Below, piece after piece: positions 8,943 to 18,157 of a stretch of 64,000 nucleotides of DNA (positions are counted from its first letter, which is position 1; each line of letters begins with the position of its first letter). The notes under the pieces are model-generated. The model did not search any database, was not told where the DNA came from, and was given only the letters and a program-made list of their open reading frames with translations. A program made the position numbers and the translations under genes. This DNA is from Actinomycetales bacterium (GTDB lineage: Bacteria; Actinomycetota; Actinomycetes; S36-B12). The stretch is taken from assembly GCA_018970765.1 (NCBI GenBank), contig JAGWVT010000004.1:28729-92728 (forward strand). The letters run 5' to 3'.

Positions 8943-9797
8943 TCAGATCGTTGCATGGATGACATCCCCGGCGGTCACCAATTCCCGATTTCCATCCATT
9001 TCCTCCACAATTAGACCTCCGGTGACGTCAATTGCCACGGCCCGACCACAAAGTTGTCGCCCGCCGGGCAGCGTGACTTCGACGGTGCGGCCCAAGGTTG
9101 CGCTGTGCGACCGATATTCGGCCAGCAGGGCCTGCGGGCTGCGGCGAACTCGAGTGAGGTGATCCCGAAAGGCTACGAGGAGGTCGACCAGCACCCTCTC
9201 TCGCGCAGTGACGCTTCCCTGGCTGAGCAACAGCGAGGTGGCCAGCACGCCGGTCGGCAGTTCTGAGTGGGTCAGGCTGATGTTCAAGCCCATCCCGACT
9301 AGGCAGCGCTCCTCGCGCACCTCGACGAGGACACCAGCGATTTTTCCCCGCAGTTGCGTCGCCTCGTGGGTTGGCGCAACCGGCCCATGAGCCACGACCA
9401 CATCGTTTGGCCACTTGACGAGGGCCAAGGCGTCCTCTGGCAACACCTGCTGCACCACCTGACGCACGGCCAGGCCTGCGGCAAGTGGCAGCAGGGTGCG
9501 CTGCGCCGGCACAAGATCGACGATGACCGTGAGCCACAGCCCGGCACCGAGTGGGCTCGCCCAGGAACGTCCCTGGCGGCCTCGACCCGCGGTCTGTTCC
9601 TCCGCTACCACGGCACTGCCTTCGGCAGCACCGGCGGCCGCAAGTTCGGTTGCTACCTGAAACGTCGATGGCACGCTCAGCAACAACACAGGCGCTGGCC
9701 AATTCAGTCCACGCTGTCGCATGGCCAGCGCAACAAGCTGAGGGTCCAGGGCCGCACGGGACCAGGTGGCTGGCGAGCCAGACCCGTCATCGCGCAC
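8943..9797 (-). CDS. birA: Biotin--[acetyl-CoA-carboxylase] ligase
   Basis: 284 residues. It makes biotinyl-AMP and transfers biotin to the carrier lysine of acyl-CoA carboxylase. The catalytic loop is GRGRQGRSW at about residues 71-79, followed by KWPNDV near 128 and GMGLNI near 170. A C-terminal SH3-like domain follows. There is no N-terminal helix-turn-helix, so it is a ligase only and not a repressor. GTG 9797 lies six bases from TACTTT, as in other leaderless genes here. It diverges from the carboxylase genes whose product (the alpha subunit at 12341-14104) it modifies. Confidence 0.93.
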   Translation of the reverse strand: MRDDGSGSPATWSRAALDPQLVALAMRQRGLNWPAPVLLLSVPSTFQVATELAAAGAAEGSAVVAEEQTAGRGRQGRSWASPLGAGLWLTVIVDLVPAQRTLLPLAAGLAVRQVVQQVLPEDALALVKWPNDVVVAHGPVAPTHEATQLRGKIAGVLVEVREERCLVGMGLNISLTHSELPTGVLATSLLLSQGSVTARERVLVDLLVAFRDHLTRVRRSPQALLAEYRSHSATLGRTVEVTLPGGRQLCGRAVAIDVTGGLIVEEMDGNRELVTAGDVIHATI

Positions 9798-9802
9798 GCG
9801 GC

Positions 9803-9809
9803 TAAAGTA
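9803..9809. promoter_or_regulatory. Overlapping bidirectional -10 between birA and accD
   Basis: The heptamer TAAAGTA reads TAAAGT on the plus strand (9803-9808) and TACTTT on the minus strand (9809-9804). The minus copy is six bases from the birA GTG. The plus copy would start transcription near 9815, about 50 bases before the carboxylase start. Confidence 0.5.
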
Positions 9810-9867
9810 CGCGCAACGAGTCGTGACGATCGGTCATGGACCGCGGGCCATGTGAGTGGAGTACCAG

Positions 9868-11457
9868 GTGACCCAGAACGACGCACAGGATGCAACCCAG
9901 CGACGCACCACCGCTGGCAAGGCACGGGTCCTGGCAGAGCACTTGGCCGACAGTCACCACCGCAATGCCGCAGCGGTGGACAAGCAGCACGCCAAGGGCA
10001 AGCAGACCGCACTCGAGCGCATCGAAGCTCTCCTCGACGAGGGATCGTTCCAGGAGCTCGACGGTTTGGTTCGACATCGTTCGACGAACTTCGGTTTGGA
10101 CCAGAACCGTCCCTACGGCGATGGCGTGGTGACCGGTTACGGAACGATCGATGGCCGCGCCGTCTGCGTGTTCGCCCAGGACTTCACGGTCTTTGGCGGC
10201 TCCCTCGGCGAGGTCTTCGGCGAAAAGATCGTCAAGGTGATGGACCTGGCCATGAAGATCGGTTGCCCGGTCATCGGCCTCAACGATTCAGGTGGGGCGC
10301 GCATCCAGGAAGGTGTCGTGTCGCTTGGCATGTACGGCGAGATCTTCTACCGCAATGTGCAGGCCTCTGGCGTAATCCCGCAGATTTCGGTGATTGTGGG
10401 GCCCTGTGCCGGCGGTGCCGTCTACTCGCCAGCTATTACGGACTTCATTGTTATGGTTGACAAGACCTCGCATATGTTCATCACGGGCCCAGATGTCATC
10501 AAAACCGTCACGGGCGAGGACGTCGAGTTCGAAGAACTCGGTGGCGCGCACACCCACAACTCCCGCTCAGGCGTGGCGCACTACATGGCCAACGATGAGT
10601 CGGACGCAATGGATTACATCCGCGCCTTACTCTCCTACCTCCCCAGCAACAATCTGGAGGACGCACCGAGTTTTGATGCAGTAGTCGACATGGAAATCAC
10701 CGACGAAGACCGAGAACTCGACACACTGATTCCCGACTCACCCAATCAGCCCTATGACATGCACACGGTCCTCGAGCACGTACTCGACGACGGAGCGTTC
10801 CTAGAAACCCAACCCCTTTTCGCACCGAACATCATCTGCGGTTTCGGACGCGTCGAAGGCCGCTCCGTAGGCATTGTTGCCAACCAGCCCATGCAGTTCG
10901 CTGGCACCTTGGATATTGCCGCCTCAGAGAAGGCGGCTCGATTCGTGCGCACCTGCGATGCCTTCAATATCCCGGTGCTGACGTTCGTCGACGTACCTGG
11001 CTTCCTGCCTGGCACCGGACAGGAGTGGGAGGGCATCATCCGCCGCGGGGCCAAGCTCATCTACGCCTACGCCGAAGCGACCGTGCCAATGGTTACCGTC
11101 ATCACCCGCAAGGCTTATGGCGGTGCGTACGACGTCATGGGGTCCAAGCACCTGGGTGCCGACATCAACCTCGCCTGGCCCACCGCGGAGATCGCCGTCA
11201 TGGGTGCCCAGGGCGCTGTCAACATCCTGTACCGCAAAGAGATTGCGGCTGCCGCCGATGCTGAAGCAGAACGCAAGGCACGCATCGACGAATACCAGGA
11301 CACGCTGGCGAATCCCTACATCGCCGCCGAACGCGGCTACGTCGACCGCGTGATTTTCCCGCATGAAACACGCACCATGATGATTCGTGCCCTGCGCACC
11401 CTGCGCAACAAGCGTGCCAGCAGGCCTCCGCGCAAGCACGGAAATATTCCGCTATGA
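9868..11457 (+). CDS. accD: Acyl-CoA (propionyl/acetyl-CoA) carboxylase beta subunit
   Basis: A carboxyltransferase of about 529 residues that moves the carboxyl group from carboxybiotin to acyl-CoA. Features are N-terminal [25 protein letters not shown], the oxyanion-hole segments [10 protein letters not shown] and [16 protein letters not shown], and C-terminal [11 protein letters not shown] and [15 protein letters not shown]. This is the AccD5/PccB type. A GGAG six bases before GTG 9868 decides the start over GTG 9856. The epsilon subunit gene overlaps its end (ATGA), then maf and the biotinylated alpha subunit follow. The order accD-accE-maf-accA is mycobacterial. Propionyl-CoA is the likely main substrate because a mutase is encoded in the same window. 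Confidence 0.94.
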   Translation: MTQNDAQDATQRRTTAGKARVLAEHLADSHHRNAAAVDKQHAKGKQTALERIEALLDEGSFQELDGLVRHRSTNFGLDQNRPYGDGVVTGYGTIDGRAVCVFAQDFTVFGGSLGEVFGEKIVKVMDLAMKIGCPVIGLNDSGGARIQEGVVSLGMYGEIFYRNVQASGVIPQISVIVGPCAGGAVYSPAITDFIVMVDKTSHMFITGPDVIKTVTGEDVEFEELGGAHTHNSRSGVAHYMANDESDAMDYIRALLSYLPSNNLEDAPSFDAVVDMEITDEDRELDTLIPDSPNQPYDMHTVLEHVLDDGAFLETQPLFAPNIICGFGRVEGRSVGIVANQPMQFAGTLDIAASEKAARFVRTCDAFNIPVLTFVDVPGFLPGTGQEWEGIIRRGAKLIYAYAEATVPMVTVITRKAYGGAYDVMGSKHLGADINLAWPTAEIAVMGAQGAVNILYRKEIAAAADAEAERKARIDEYQDTLANPYIAAERGYVDRVIFPHETRTMMIRALRTLRNKRASRPPRKHGNIPL

Positions 11458-11654
11458 ACATCCGAGTTGTGCACGGCTCGCCGACTCCGGAGGAACTTGC
11501 CGTGGTCATTGCCCTACTTACCAGCGCAGGACCACGCGCAACCGCAAAGCCCGCAACAGGTCCGCTGAACCTCTGGTCGCGGCGCTCGCGGATGATTCGT
11601 CCGCCACAGCGACCCGGGCCTGATGCTTGGCGCGCGTCCATGTTGCCCCGCTGA
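11454..11654 (+). CDS. accE: Acyl-CoA carboxylase epsilon subunit
   Basis: 66 residues, starting at an ATG that overlaps the beta-subunit stop by four bases. It matches the AccE family (PF13822): the N-terminal [18 protein letters not shown] and the C-terminal [12 protein letters not shown] ending are diagnostic, joined by a variable basic linker. In actinobacteria this small protein binds the beta subunit and stabilises the alpha-beta holoenzyme. Its place directly after the beta subunit is the standard one. Confidence 0.88.
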   Translation: MNIRVVHGSPTPEELAVVIALLTSAGPRATAKPATGPLNLWSRRSRMIRPPQRPGPDAWRASMLPR

Positions 11655-11687
11655 TCAGGCTGACCACACCGATCACGCGACACCTCC

Positions 11688-12329
11688 ATGACGCCCCAAC
11701 TCGTTCTCGCCTCGCAGTCCCCGGCGCGGCTGCAGGTATTGCGAAACGCCGGAATCGATCCGATAGTTCTGGTCAGCGGAGTCGATGAAGATGCCATTGA
11801 GGCGGCAATGCCCGGTGCAACACCCGCGGAGCTCTGCCTGGCACTGGCTCGCGCGAAGGCCGAGCAGGTTGCTCGCGAACACTCGGCGGGGCCTGATCAG
11901 ATCATCGTTGGCTGCGACTCGGTCCTCGACGTGGATGGGCAGGCATTCAGCAAACCGTCGTCACCGCAGCAGGCACGGCAGCGCTGGCAGCAGATGTTCG
12001 ATCGCAGTCCGATACTGCGCACCGGTCACTGGGTCATCTACGGCGACCAGGCGGTTGGCGCGGTTGCCAGCACCGTGGTCCACATGAGTCGCCTCACCGA
12101 CGACGAGATGGATGCCTACTTGGCTACCGGTGAACCGATGCAGGTCGCCGGTGGGTTCACCCTGGACGCACTCGGTGGTGCCTTCGTCACCGGTATCGAG
12201 GGGGACGCATCGAACGTCATCGGCATCTCATTGCCGACCCTACGGCGCCTCCTGGCTGGACTTGGCATCAGTTGGACCTCACTGTGGTCACCCGCGACGG
12301 CTCAGCACCCCTCCACTGCCGCCGGTTAG
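11688..12329 (+). CDS. maf: Maf-family nucleotide pyrophosphatase
   Basis: 213 residues. Maf/YhdE-type proteins hydrolyse dTTP/UTP or modified nucleotides to the monophosphate. The N-terminal [13 protein letters not shown] (5-17) and the [10 protein letters not shown] segment near residue 80 are family motifs, with a late [15 protein letters not shown]. The catalytic acid lies in the DSV motif. No clear ribosome-binding site precedes ATG 11688, and 33 bases separate it from accE, so it is probably read from the carboxylase mRNA. Exact substrate unknown. Confidence 0.88.
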   Translation: MTPQLVLASQSPARLQVLRNAGIDPIVLVSGVDEDAIEAAMPGATPAELCLALARAKAEQVAREHSAGPDQIIVGCDSVLDVDGQAFSKPSSPQQARQRWQQMFDRSPILRTGHWVIYGDQAVGAVASTVVHMSRLTDDEMDAYLATGEPMQVAGGFTLDALGGAFVTGIEGDASNVIGISLPTLRRLLAGLGISWTSLWSPATAQHPSTAAG

Positions 12330-12332
12330 GCT
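12327..12332 (+). promoter_or_regulatory. -10 element of accA
   Basis: TAGGCT ends eight bases before the ATG at 12341 and partly overlaps the maf stop. This would allow a leaderless or almost leaderless accA transcript independent of accD. Confidence 0.4.
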
Positions 12333-12340
12333 CAGGCCCC

Positions 12341-14104
12341 ATGCAGCGGATCCTCATCGCCAATCGCGGAGAGATCGCCATTCGAGTGATTCGAGCCTGT
12401 CGGGATGCCGGCAAAGAATCGGTGGCGATCTACGCCGACCCGGACCGAGACGCCCTGCACGTGACCCTGGCGGACCAGGCGTTCGCGCTCGGCGGCACCA
12501 CCGCCGCCGAGTCCTACCTGGACATCGCCAAGGTCCTCAAGGCCGCTGCAGATAGTGGTGCCGATGCTGTCCACCCGGGCTACGGATTCCTCTCGGAGAA
12601 TGCGGACTTCGCGCAGGCAGTCATCGATGCTGGTCTGACCTGGATCGGCCCCCCACCAGCGGCGATCAGATCACTCGGCGACAAGGTTTCCGCTCGTCAC
12701 ATTGCTCAGCGCGCCGGGGCACCCCAGGTGGCTGGCACCCCGGACCCGGTCAGTGGCGCCGACGAGGTCGTGGCGTTTGCAACTGAGTACGGACTTCCCG
12801 TCGCCATCAAGGCAGCCTTCGGCGGCGGCGGCCGCGGGCTCAAGGTCGCCCGCACTCTGGACGAGATTCCCGAGCTGTACGAGTCGGCAGTTCGCGAGGC
12901 GGTAGCCGCCTTCGGTCGTGGCGAGTGTTTCGTCGAGCGTTACCTGGATCGGCCACGACATGTGGAGACCCAGTGCCTAGCCGACAGCGCCGGCAATGTG
13001 GTCGTCGTGTCCACACGGGACTGTTCACTGCAACGCCGCCATCAAAAACTCGTCGAAGAGGCGCCCGCGCCTTTCCTTTCCCAGGCGCAGATCGAGGAGC
13101 TGTACCGCTCGTCGAAGGCGATCATGCGTGAAGCGGGCTACGTCAATGCTGGGACCTGCGAGTTCCTCGTTGGCACGGATGGGACTATCTCGTTCCTCGA
13201 GGTGAACACTCGACTTCAGGTGGAGCATCCGGTCAGCGAGGAGGTCGCCGGCCTGGACCTCGTACGGGAGCAGTTCCGCATCGCCGAAGGCGGCCTGATC
13301 GACTATCCGGACCCCGTGCTGCGGGGACACTCCATTGAATTCCGTATCAATGGTGAGGATCCGGGCCGAGGCTTCCTACCCGCGCCGGGTCTGATCACCG
13401 TCTGGAAGCCGCCCAGTGGACCAGGCGTGCGCATCGACTCCGGGTTCCAGGCTGGGGACGCTATCGGCGGCAACTTCGACTCCCTGCTGGCCAAGTTGAT
13501 CGTTACCGGACGCGATCGTCGAGAGGCATTGGAGCGGTCTCGGCGAGCACTGGATGAATTCGTGGTGGAAGGTTTGGCCACGGCACTGCCCTTCCACCGA
13601 GCAGTGGTGCGTGATACCGCCTTCGCCCCAGAGCAGGACGCCCAGTCGTTCAGCGTGCACACCCGCTGGATCGAAACCGAATTCCAGAACACCATTCCGG
13701 CTTACGCCGACGCCGCCACCGCAGGTGATCCGGCACCACGACACAGCATCGTGGTCGAGGTTGCCGGCAAGCGGGTGGAGGTCAGCGTGCCCGCCGGATT
13801 CGGTGCAGCATCGGTAGCGCCTACCGGCACTGCTCAACCTGGACGCCAGCGTGCTGGCAAGAAGGCCGGCGCAGTCGCCTCAGGTAACTCGGTGACGGCG
13901 CCCATGCAGGGCACCATCGTCAAGGTCGAAGTGACTGAAGGTCAGGACGTTCAAGCCGGTGACCTCATCGTCGTGCTCGAGGCTATGAAAATGGAGCAGC
14001 CGATCACGGCCCACAAGGCCGGTGTCATCACCGGCTTGCAGGCGCAGGCAGGCACCACGGTCACCAGTGGCACCGTGCTGTGCGAGATTGCCGACCAAGG
14101 CTGA
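12341..14104 (+). CDS. accA: Acyl-CoA carboxylase alpha subunit (biotin carboxylase + BCCP)
   Basis: 587 residues. The biotin carboxylase domain begins at [16 protein letters not shown], which sets the start (the open frame reaches further upstream but only through maf). ATP-grasp motifs [13 protein letters not shown] and the catalytic [14 protein letters not shown] are present, and the BCCP domain ends with EAMKM carrying the biotinyl lysine at about residue 550. It carboxylates its own biotin with ATP and bicarbonate, then serves the beta subunit at 9868-11457. It corresponds to mycobacterial AccA3. BirA encoded nearby attaches the biotin. The next gene overlaps its stop (TGATG). Confidence 0.95.
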   Translation: MQRILIANRGEIAIRVIRACRDAGKESVAIYADPDRDALHVTLADQAFALGGTTAAESYLDIAKVLKAAADSGADAVHPGYGFLSENADFAQAVIDAGLTWIGPPPAAIRSLGDKVSARHIAQRAGAPQVAGTPDPVSGADEVVAFATEYGLPVAIKAAFGGGGRGLKVARTLDEIPELYESAVREAVAAFGRGECFVERYLDRPRHVETQCLADSAGNVVVVSTRDCSLQRRHQKLVEEAPAPFLSQAQIEELYRSSKAIMREAGYVNAGTCEFLVGTDGTISFLEVNTRLQVEHPVSEEVAGLDLVREQFRIAEGGLIDYPDPVLRGHSIEFRINGEDPGRGFLPAPGLITVWKPPSGPGVRIDSGFQAGDAIGGNFDSLLAKLIVTGRDRREALERSRRALDEFVVEGLATALPFHRAVVRDTAFAPEQDAQSFSVHTRWIETEFQNTIPAYADAATAGDPAPRHSIVVEVAGKRVEVSVPAGFGAASVAPTGTAQPGRQRAGKKAGAVASGNSVTAPMQGTIVKVEVTEGQDVQAGDLIVVLEAMKMEQPITAHKAGVITGLQAQAGTTVTSGTVLCEIADQG

Positions 14105-15405
14105 TGACGTTGCGCGCCGCAGGTCTGCGCCGGCTCTTGGCTGCGCTGCTGACTGGCTGGGCGCTTATTGCTTTTGCAAGCCCGGCACAAGCGAACACCG
14201 ATGTCGATCGCGCTGCGGCCGAACTGCTGGCAGGTGCGAGTGTCACGAGCAGTCCGAAGGCCGAATTCGCACTATCGGCAACTGAAGTCCGGCAACTCAC
14301 GGACAAGATCGCGGCGAGCAAGACGCCGATCTTCGTAGCAGTACTGCCAGCAAGGGCGGGGTCTGCAGATGACGTCCTTGTCGAATTGCGGGCCGCTGTC
14401 GGCCTCAGCGGCACCTATGCGGTGCTCGTGGGGGATGAGTTCCGTGCGGCCTCCGATGCAGGTGGCGCAGCAGATGCTGCCACCCAGGCCTTCCGGGCGC
14501 ATCAGTCCGAGGGCATTGCTGCCGTCCTGAGTGGTTTCATCGACCTCGTCGCAGCCCCCACGCCTGCCGTACAGGCCGTCGAAAGTCCAACCCCAACTGA
14601 TGACGAGGGCAACCTGCTCTCCCGCCTGTTGTTTTGGTTGCTCGGACTCGGGGTGATTGGCGGCATCGTGGCACTCGTGATCGCCGGGCGCCGCCGCCGG
14701 GGCAGCGACCTCGCTTCGGTACGCGCTGCCCTCGATGAGGAACTCACCGAGTTAGGCAATCAAATAGCAGCATTGGACACGAGTAGTTCCGAGACCGCAC
14801 GTGAAGCGGCCGATCGCGCCCTGAATGCCTACGAGCGGGCACGCAGCGCCGTCGACCAGATGAACTCAACCGCAGCAGCTGCGCAGGTTACGACCGCACT
14901 CGACGAAGGTCGATATGCATTGGCCTGCGCGAGTTCATCCCGGGCACCAGCACGCAAGCCCCCCTGCTTCATCGATCCGCGACACGGCGGTAGCGCGGGC
15001 ACAGCATCGTGGTCGCCGCCTGGGCTCGCGGCACGCACCATTCCAGCCTGCGCTACTTGCCTACCCGACGTGAAGTCCGGTGCGGCACCGCGACCGCGCG
15101 AGGTGCGCGCCAAGGGAGGGCCGCAGGCCTACTGGCAGGCCGGGCCGGCCTTCCATGGCTATGCCCAGGGCTACTTTCCGAGCACCTTCGATGCGCTCTT
15201 CGTCGGCACCACCCTCATCGCCGTTCCGCCGGTGGCATCGACGGCCACCGCAACCAGACCAAGTTCGGCGAGATCCACGACGGCCAGCAAACCCACGGGT
15301 GACTTCGCCAGCGGCAAGGTCGGCGGTGGCAACTTCAGTGGTGGCGAACCAAGCCGGAGCCCCGGCAAGGCACGGCGAACCGGTCGTGGAAAGTCAGTTG
15401 AGTGA
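14104..15405 (+). CDS. Actinobacterial exported/membrane protein with Cys-containing C-domain
   Basis: 433 residues from the ATG that shares a base with the accA stop. Order: signal peptide about 5-31; an extracytoplasmic alpha/beta domain to about 160 resembling TPM-type domains; a membrane helix at about 179-202 followed by RRRR; a charged helical region likely to form a coiled coil (215-285); and a conserved C-terminal block with PPCFIDPRHGG, two further cysteines and YWQAGPAF...YAQGYF. It ends in a Gly/Ser/Lys-rich tail. I recognise the block from other actinobacterial proteins of unknown function. The cysteines could bind metal or form disulfides, but this is a guess. Confidence 0.7.
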   Translation: MTLRAAGLRRLLAALLTGWALIAFASPAQANTDVDRAAAELLAGASVTSSPKAEFALSATEVRQLTDKIAASKTPIFVAVLPARAGSADDVLVELRAAVGLSGTYAVLVGDEFRAASDAGGAADAATQAFRAHQSEGIAAVLSGFIDLVAAPTPAVQAVESPTPTDDEGNLLSRLLFWLLGLGVIGGIVALVIAGRRRRGSDLASVRAALDEELTELGNQIAALDTSSSETAREAADRALNAYERARSAVDQMNSTAAAAQVTTALDEGRYALACASSSRAPARKPPCFIDPRHGGSAGTASWSPPGLAARTIPACATCLPDVKSGAAPRPREVRAKGGPQAYWQAGPAFHGYAQGYFPSTFDALFVGTTLIAVPPVASTATATRPSSARSTTASKPTGDFASGKVGGGNFSGGEPSRSPGKARRTGRGKSVE

Positions 15406-15417
15406 GCACACGACTGA

Positions 15418-15858
15418 TCACAGGGTTGTGTGACGCAGGATGCGACGCACGTAGTCGTCCGGCGCTCCCCCCGCCCGGGCTGCATCAGCCAGATCGCTGA
15501 GGTACATCGCGGAGGGCAGGCCGCCCTCGTAGGCGTCAAGCACGTAAAGCCAGGCCAAGTGATCGCGATCCATGGCCTGTATGCGGACGCGAATCTTTCG
15601 CCACAGTCCCGACTCGATGCCCTCCCAAACGTCGAGCGCGGATTCATCGATCTCCGGTACGTCATAGAGCACCACGAACACCTGCTCCAAAGGGTCCTCA
15701 ACGACAGTCGCCAGCGCACCGTCGAAACCCAGGTCCGGGCCACCGAAGGTCAACCGCCAACCCACCAGCCAGCCGCTTGAGAACACTGGGGATGCCGGGG
15801 CGCGTTGCGCCATGCGATGGGGATCCAGATTGGTCCCATAGGCGGCATACAGGGCCAT
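15418..15858 (-). CDS. Gamma-glutamylcyclotransferase-like protein
   Basis: 146 residues. The N-terminal YAAYGTNLDPHRM is the GGCT-fold signature (YGSNL), and the following GGPDLGFDGALATVVEDP fits the substrate pocket region. Members cyclise gamma-glutamyl amines or glutathione fragments, but many bacterial paralogs are uncharacterised. I choose ATG 15858 because the family begins here and TACGCT ends seven bases upstream. The longer open frame runs through the divergent reductase gene. It converges on the membrane protein gene across 12 bp. Confidence 0.78.
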   Translation of the reverse strand: MALYAAYGTNLDPHRMAQRAPASPVFSSGWLVGWRLTFGGPDLGFDGALATVVEDPLEQVFVVLYDVPEIDESALDVWEGIESGLWRKIRVRIQAMDRDHLAWLYVLDAYEGGLPSAMYLSDLADAARAGGAPDDYVRRILRHTTL

Positions 15859-15865
15859 AGCCGTC

Positions 15866-15871
15866 AGCGTA
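15866..15871 (-). promoter_or_regulatory. -10 element of the GGCT-like gene
   Basis: TACGCT on the minus strand ends seven bases before ATG 15858, consistent with a leaderless transcript. Confidence 0.45.
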
Positions 15872-15901
15872 GGCACATCCGGGTCGATAAGGGCGGCAGC
15901 A

Positions 15902-17263
15902 ATGCGGAACAATCTTGCTGTGGTCCGGACCAATGATCCGGTAGTCATCATTGGTGGTGGCCCCGGCGGGTATGAAGCAGCCCTGGTCGCCCGCCAGATG
16001 GGGGCCGAGGTCGTTCTGGTGCACCGAGCCCCGCTCGGTGGTGCTGCCGTACTCACCGATTGCGTGCCCAGCAAGGCGCTCATCGCCGTGGCCAACCAGC
16101 GTCGACAACCCTTCGATCTGGCTACCACCAACCGGCGGATCACCGATCTGGCGCAGGCTCAGAGCCAGGACATCCGCGCCAATCTGGAACGGGAAGGGAT
16201 CACGCTGCTCGCGGGCGTCGGGCGCCTGGGAGCGCCCGGCCAGGTTGAGGTCATCGCGCCAACTGGCGAACGGACCCTGCTGGGTGCCAGTTCAATTCTC
16301 ATCGCGACGGGCGCGCGTCCACGGGCTCTCGACCAGGCCCGGCCCGATGGCGAACGGATCCTCAGCTGGCCGCAGTTGTGGTCGCTACAAGATCTGCCAG
16401 CAAAGCTCATCGTGATCGGATCCGGGGTCACTGGAGCGGAGTTCGCGGGTGCGTACCACGCCCTGGGCAGCGAGGTCGTGTTGGTGTCTTCACGTGATCG
16501 AGTACTCCCCAGCGAAGATGCCGATGCCGCGCAGGTCATCGAAGACGTGTTCCAACGGGCAGGTGTGCAGGTCATGGGTCGTTCACGCGCCGCGAGTGCT
16601 TGCGCAACCGACGATGGCGTACTGGTCACCTTGATCGACGGGCGGCAGATCGAAGGCACGCACGTGCTTATGGCTGTGGGCTCGGAGCCCAACACTGAGG
16701 ATCTCGGCCTGCAACAAGCGGGTGTCGAAGTCGATGAACGGGGTTTCATCACGGTAGATCGCGTATCTCGGACAAGTGCTCCTGGCGTCTATGCGGCAGG
16801 TGACTGCACGGGGGTGCTGATGCTGGCGTCAGTCGCCGCCATGCAGGGGCGTATTTCCATGCGACATGCACTTGGCGGAGCGGTCACGCCTCTTGAATTG
16901 GATTTCGTGAGCAGCACGGTCTTCACTGAGCCGGAGATCGCCACCGTCGGCGTGACGCAACAGGATCTTGATAACGGCACCTTCGTCGGTGAATGCGTGA
17001 TGCTCCCGCTGGACTCCAATGCCCGAGCGAAGATGGAAGGCATCGAGGACGGCTTCGTGAAGCTCTTCTGCCGAGCGCAGACACGCATCATCGCCGGAGC
17101 CGTCGTGGTGAGTCCGCACGCCAGCGAACTCATTCACCCGCTCACCATCGCCGTACAGCAGCGGCTGACAGCTGACCAGTTGGCCGCCACATTCACCGTC
17201 TATCCGAGCCTTTCCGGCTCCCTGGCTGAGGCGGCTCGGCGCCTGCACGTCACCGATGGGTAG
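15902..17263 (+). CDS. lpdA: NAD(P)H-quinone oxidoreductase, LpdA type
   Basis: 453 residues of the pyridine nucleotide-disulfide oxidoreductase family. FAD motif GGGPGGYEAA at about 18-27, NAD motif IGSGVTGAEFAGAY near 177, AGDCTG near 300, and the dimerisation domain ending YPSLSGSLAEAARRL. The active-site region reads GGAAVLTDCVPSK: only the second cysteine (Cys54) of the usual redox pair remains. This matches mycobacterial LpdA (Rv3303c), a quinone reductase without lipoamide activity. GTG 15920 is an alternative start, with AACAAT six bases before it. pnp follows but has its own promoter. Confidence 0.88.
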   Translation: MRNNLAVVRTNDPVVIIGGGPGGYEAALVARQMGAEVVLVHRAPLGGAAVLTDCVPSKALIAVANQRRQPFDLATTNRRITDLAQAQSQDIRANLEREGITLLAGVGRLGAPGQVEVIAPTGERTLLGASSILIATGARPRALDQARPDGERILSWPQLWSLQDLPAKLIVIGSGVTGAEFAGAYHALGSEVVLVSSRDRVLPSEDADAAQVIEDVFQRAGVQVMGRSRAASACATDDGVLVTLIDGRQIEGTHVLMAVGSEPNTEDLGLQQAGVEVDERGFITVDRVSRTSAPGVYAAGDCTGVLMLASVAAMQGRISMRHALGGAVTPLELDFVSSTVFTEPEIATVGVTQQDLDNGTFVGECVMLPLDSNARAKMEGIEDGFVKLFCRAQTRIIAGAVVVSPHASELIHPLTIAVQQRLTADQLAATFTVYPSLSGSLAEAARRLHVTDG

Positions 17264-17302
17264 CAGTCCAGCGATTTCGACCAAGGGACACGGCCGGATC
17301 AG

Positions 17303-17308
17303 TAGATT
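17303..17308 (+). promoter_or_regulatory. -10 element of pnp
   Basis: TAGATT followed by six bases and the GTG at 17315, predicting a leaderless mRNA for the pnp-pgm unit. Confidence 0.55.
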
Positions 17309-17314
17309 CATCGA

Positions 17315-18145
17315 GTGCACGCAAGTGAACTTCAGGCCCGGGAGCATGCTCAGCAGGCCGCAGCAGTCCTGGCCGACCTCAGTGGAGTAGCCCAACATCA
17401 AGTTGCGGTAGTCCTGGGATCCGGTTGGGTCCCAGCCGCTGATCTGATCGGCACCACGGTGAGCGACCTGAGCGTCACAGACCTTCCGCACTTCAGTCCG
17501 CCGGTGGTCGAGGGACATGCCGGTCGAGTTCGCAGTGTCGATGCTGACGGACTACCTGTGCTGGTCTTCCTGGGTCGCACGCACTTGTATGAGGAGCGCG
17601 GTGTTGATGCCGTCACCCATGCGGTGCGCACCAGTGCAGCCGCGGGCTGTCACACGGTGATTCTGACGAATGGGTGCGGGGGCCTTGACCCGCAGTGGTT
17701 GCCTGGCACCGCGGTGCTCATTCGTGACCACATCAATTTCACCGGCGCCTCCCCACTGCACGGAGCTCACTTCGTCGATATCACCGATCTATACTCCCCG
17801 CGGTTGCGGGCACTGTGCCACGAGATCGACCCGAACCTGCCTGAAGGCGTCTACGTGCAGTTCCGCGGGCCGATGTTCGAAACCCCCGCCGAGATCGCCA
17901 TGGTGCGTGCGATTGGCGGCAGCCTGGTCGGCATGAGCACTGCCATGGAAGCGATCGTGGCCCGATCGTTGGGCATGGAGGTGCTCGGTATGTCGTTGGT
18001 GACGAACCTCGCCGCCGGCATGACCGGAGAGCCGCTTAATCACGAGGAAGTGTTGGCTGCCGGTCAGGCCGCTGCCACCCGAATGGGCGCGCTCTTGGCC
18101 GCCGTGATTCGTGCGCTGCCTGATCAGCCCAGCACGAGCGCCTGA
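17315..18145 (+). CDS. pnp: Purine-nucleoside phosphorylase (trimeric type)
   Basis: 276 residues. It splits purine (deoxy)nucleosides with phosphate into base and (deoxy)ribose-1-phosphate. Features: phosphate-binding VVLGSGW at about 32-38, VEGHAGRV, FLGRTHLYE, TNGCGGL near residue 113, and the purine-site stretch FRGPMFETPAEI near 184, with GMSTAMEAIVA after it. This is the low-molecular-mass trimeric PNP family. pgm starts 12 bp downstream and deoC follows, giving a pathway from deoxynucleoside to deoxyribose-5-phosphate and then to triose phosphate. Mycobacteria also place the PNP gene directly before pmmB. Confidence 0.93.
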   Translation: MHASELQAREHAQQAAAVLADLSGVAQHQVAVVLGSGWVPAADLIGTTVSDLSVTDLPHFSPPVVEGHAGRVRSVDADGLPVLVFLGRTHLYEERGVDAVTHAVRTSAAAGCHTVILTNGCGGLDPQWLPGTAVLIRDHINFTGASPLHGAHFVDITDLYSPRLRALCHEIDPNLPEGVYVQFRGPMFETPAEIAMVRAIGGSLVGMSTAMEAIVARSLGMEVLGMSLVTNLAAGMTGEPLNHEEVLAAGQAAATRMGALLAAVIRALPDQPSTSA

Positions 18146-18157
18146 TACGCAGGCTCT

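Noticed and set aside
8314..9162. Plus-strand open frame of 282 codons
   Set aside because: Antisense to purK, the PH gene and birA; histidine/arginine-rich with no family features.
9354..10460. Plus-strand open frame of 368 codons
   Set aside because: Runs antisense to birA and then out of frame through accD; both real genes have full motifs.
15406..15433. Terminator between the converging membrane-protein and GGCT-like genes
   Set aside because: The arms CACACGAC/GTTGTGTG pair imperfectly around a ten-base loop with no U-run; too weak.
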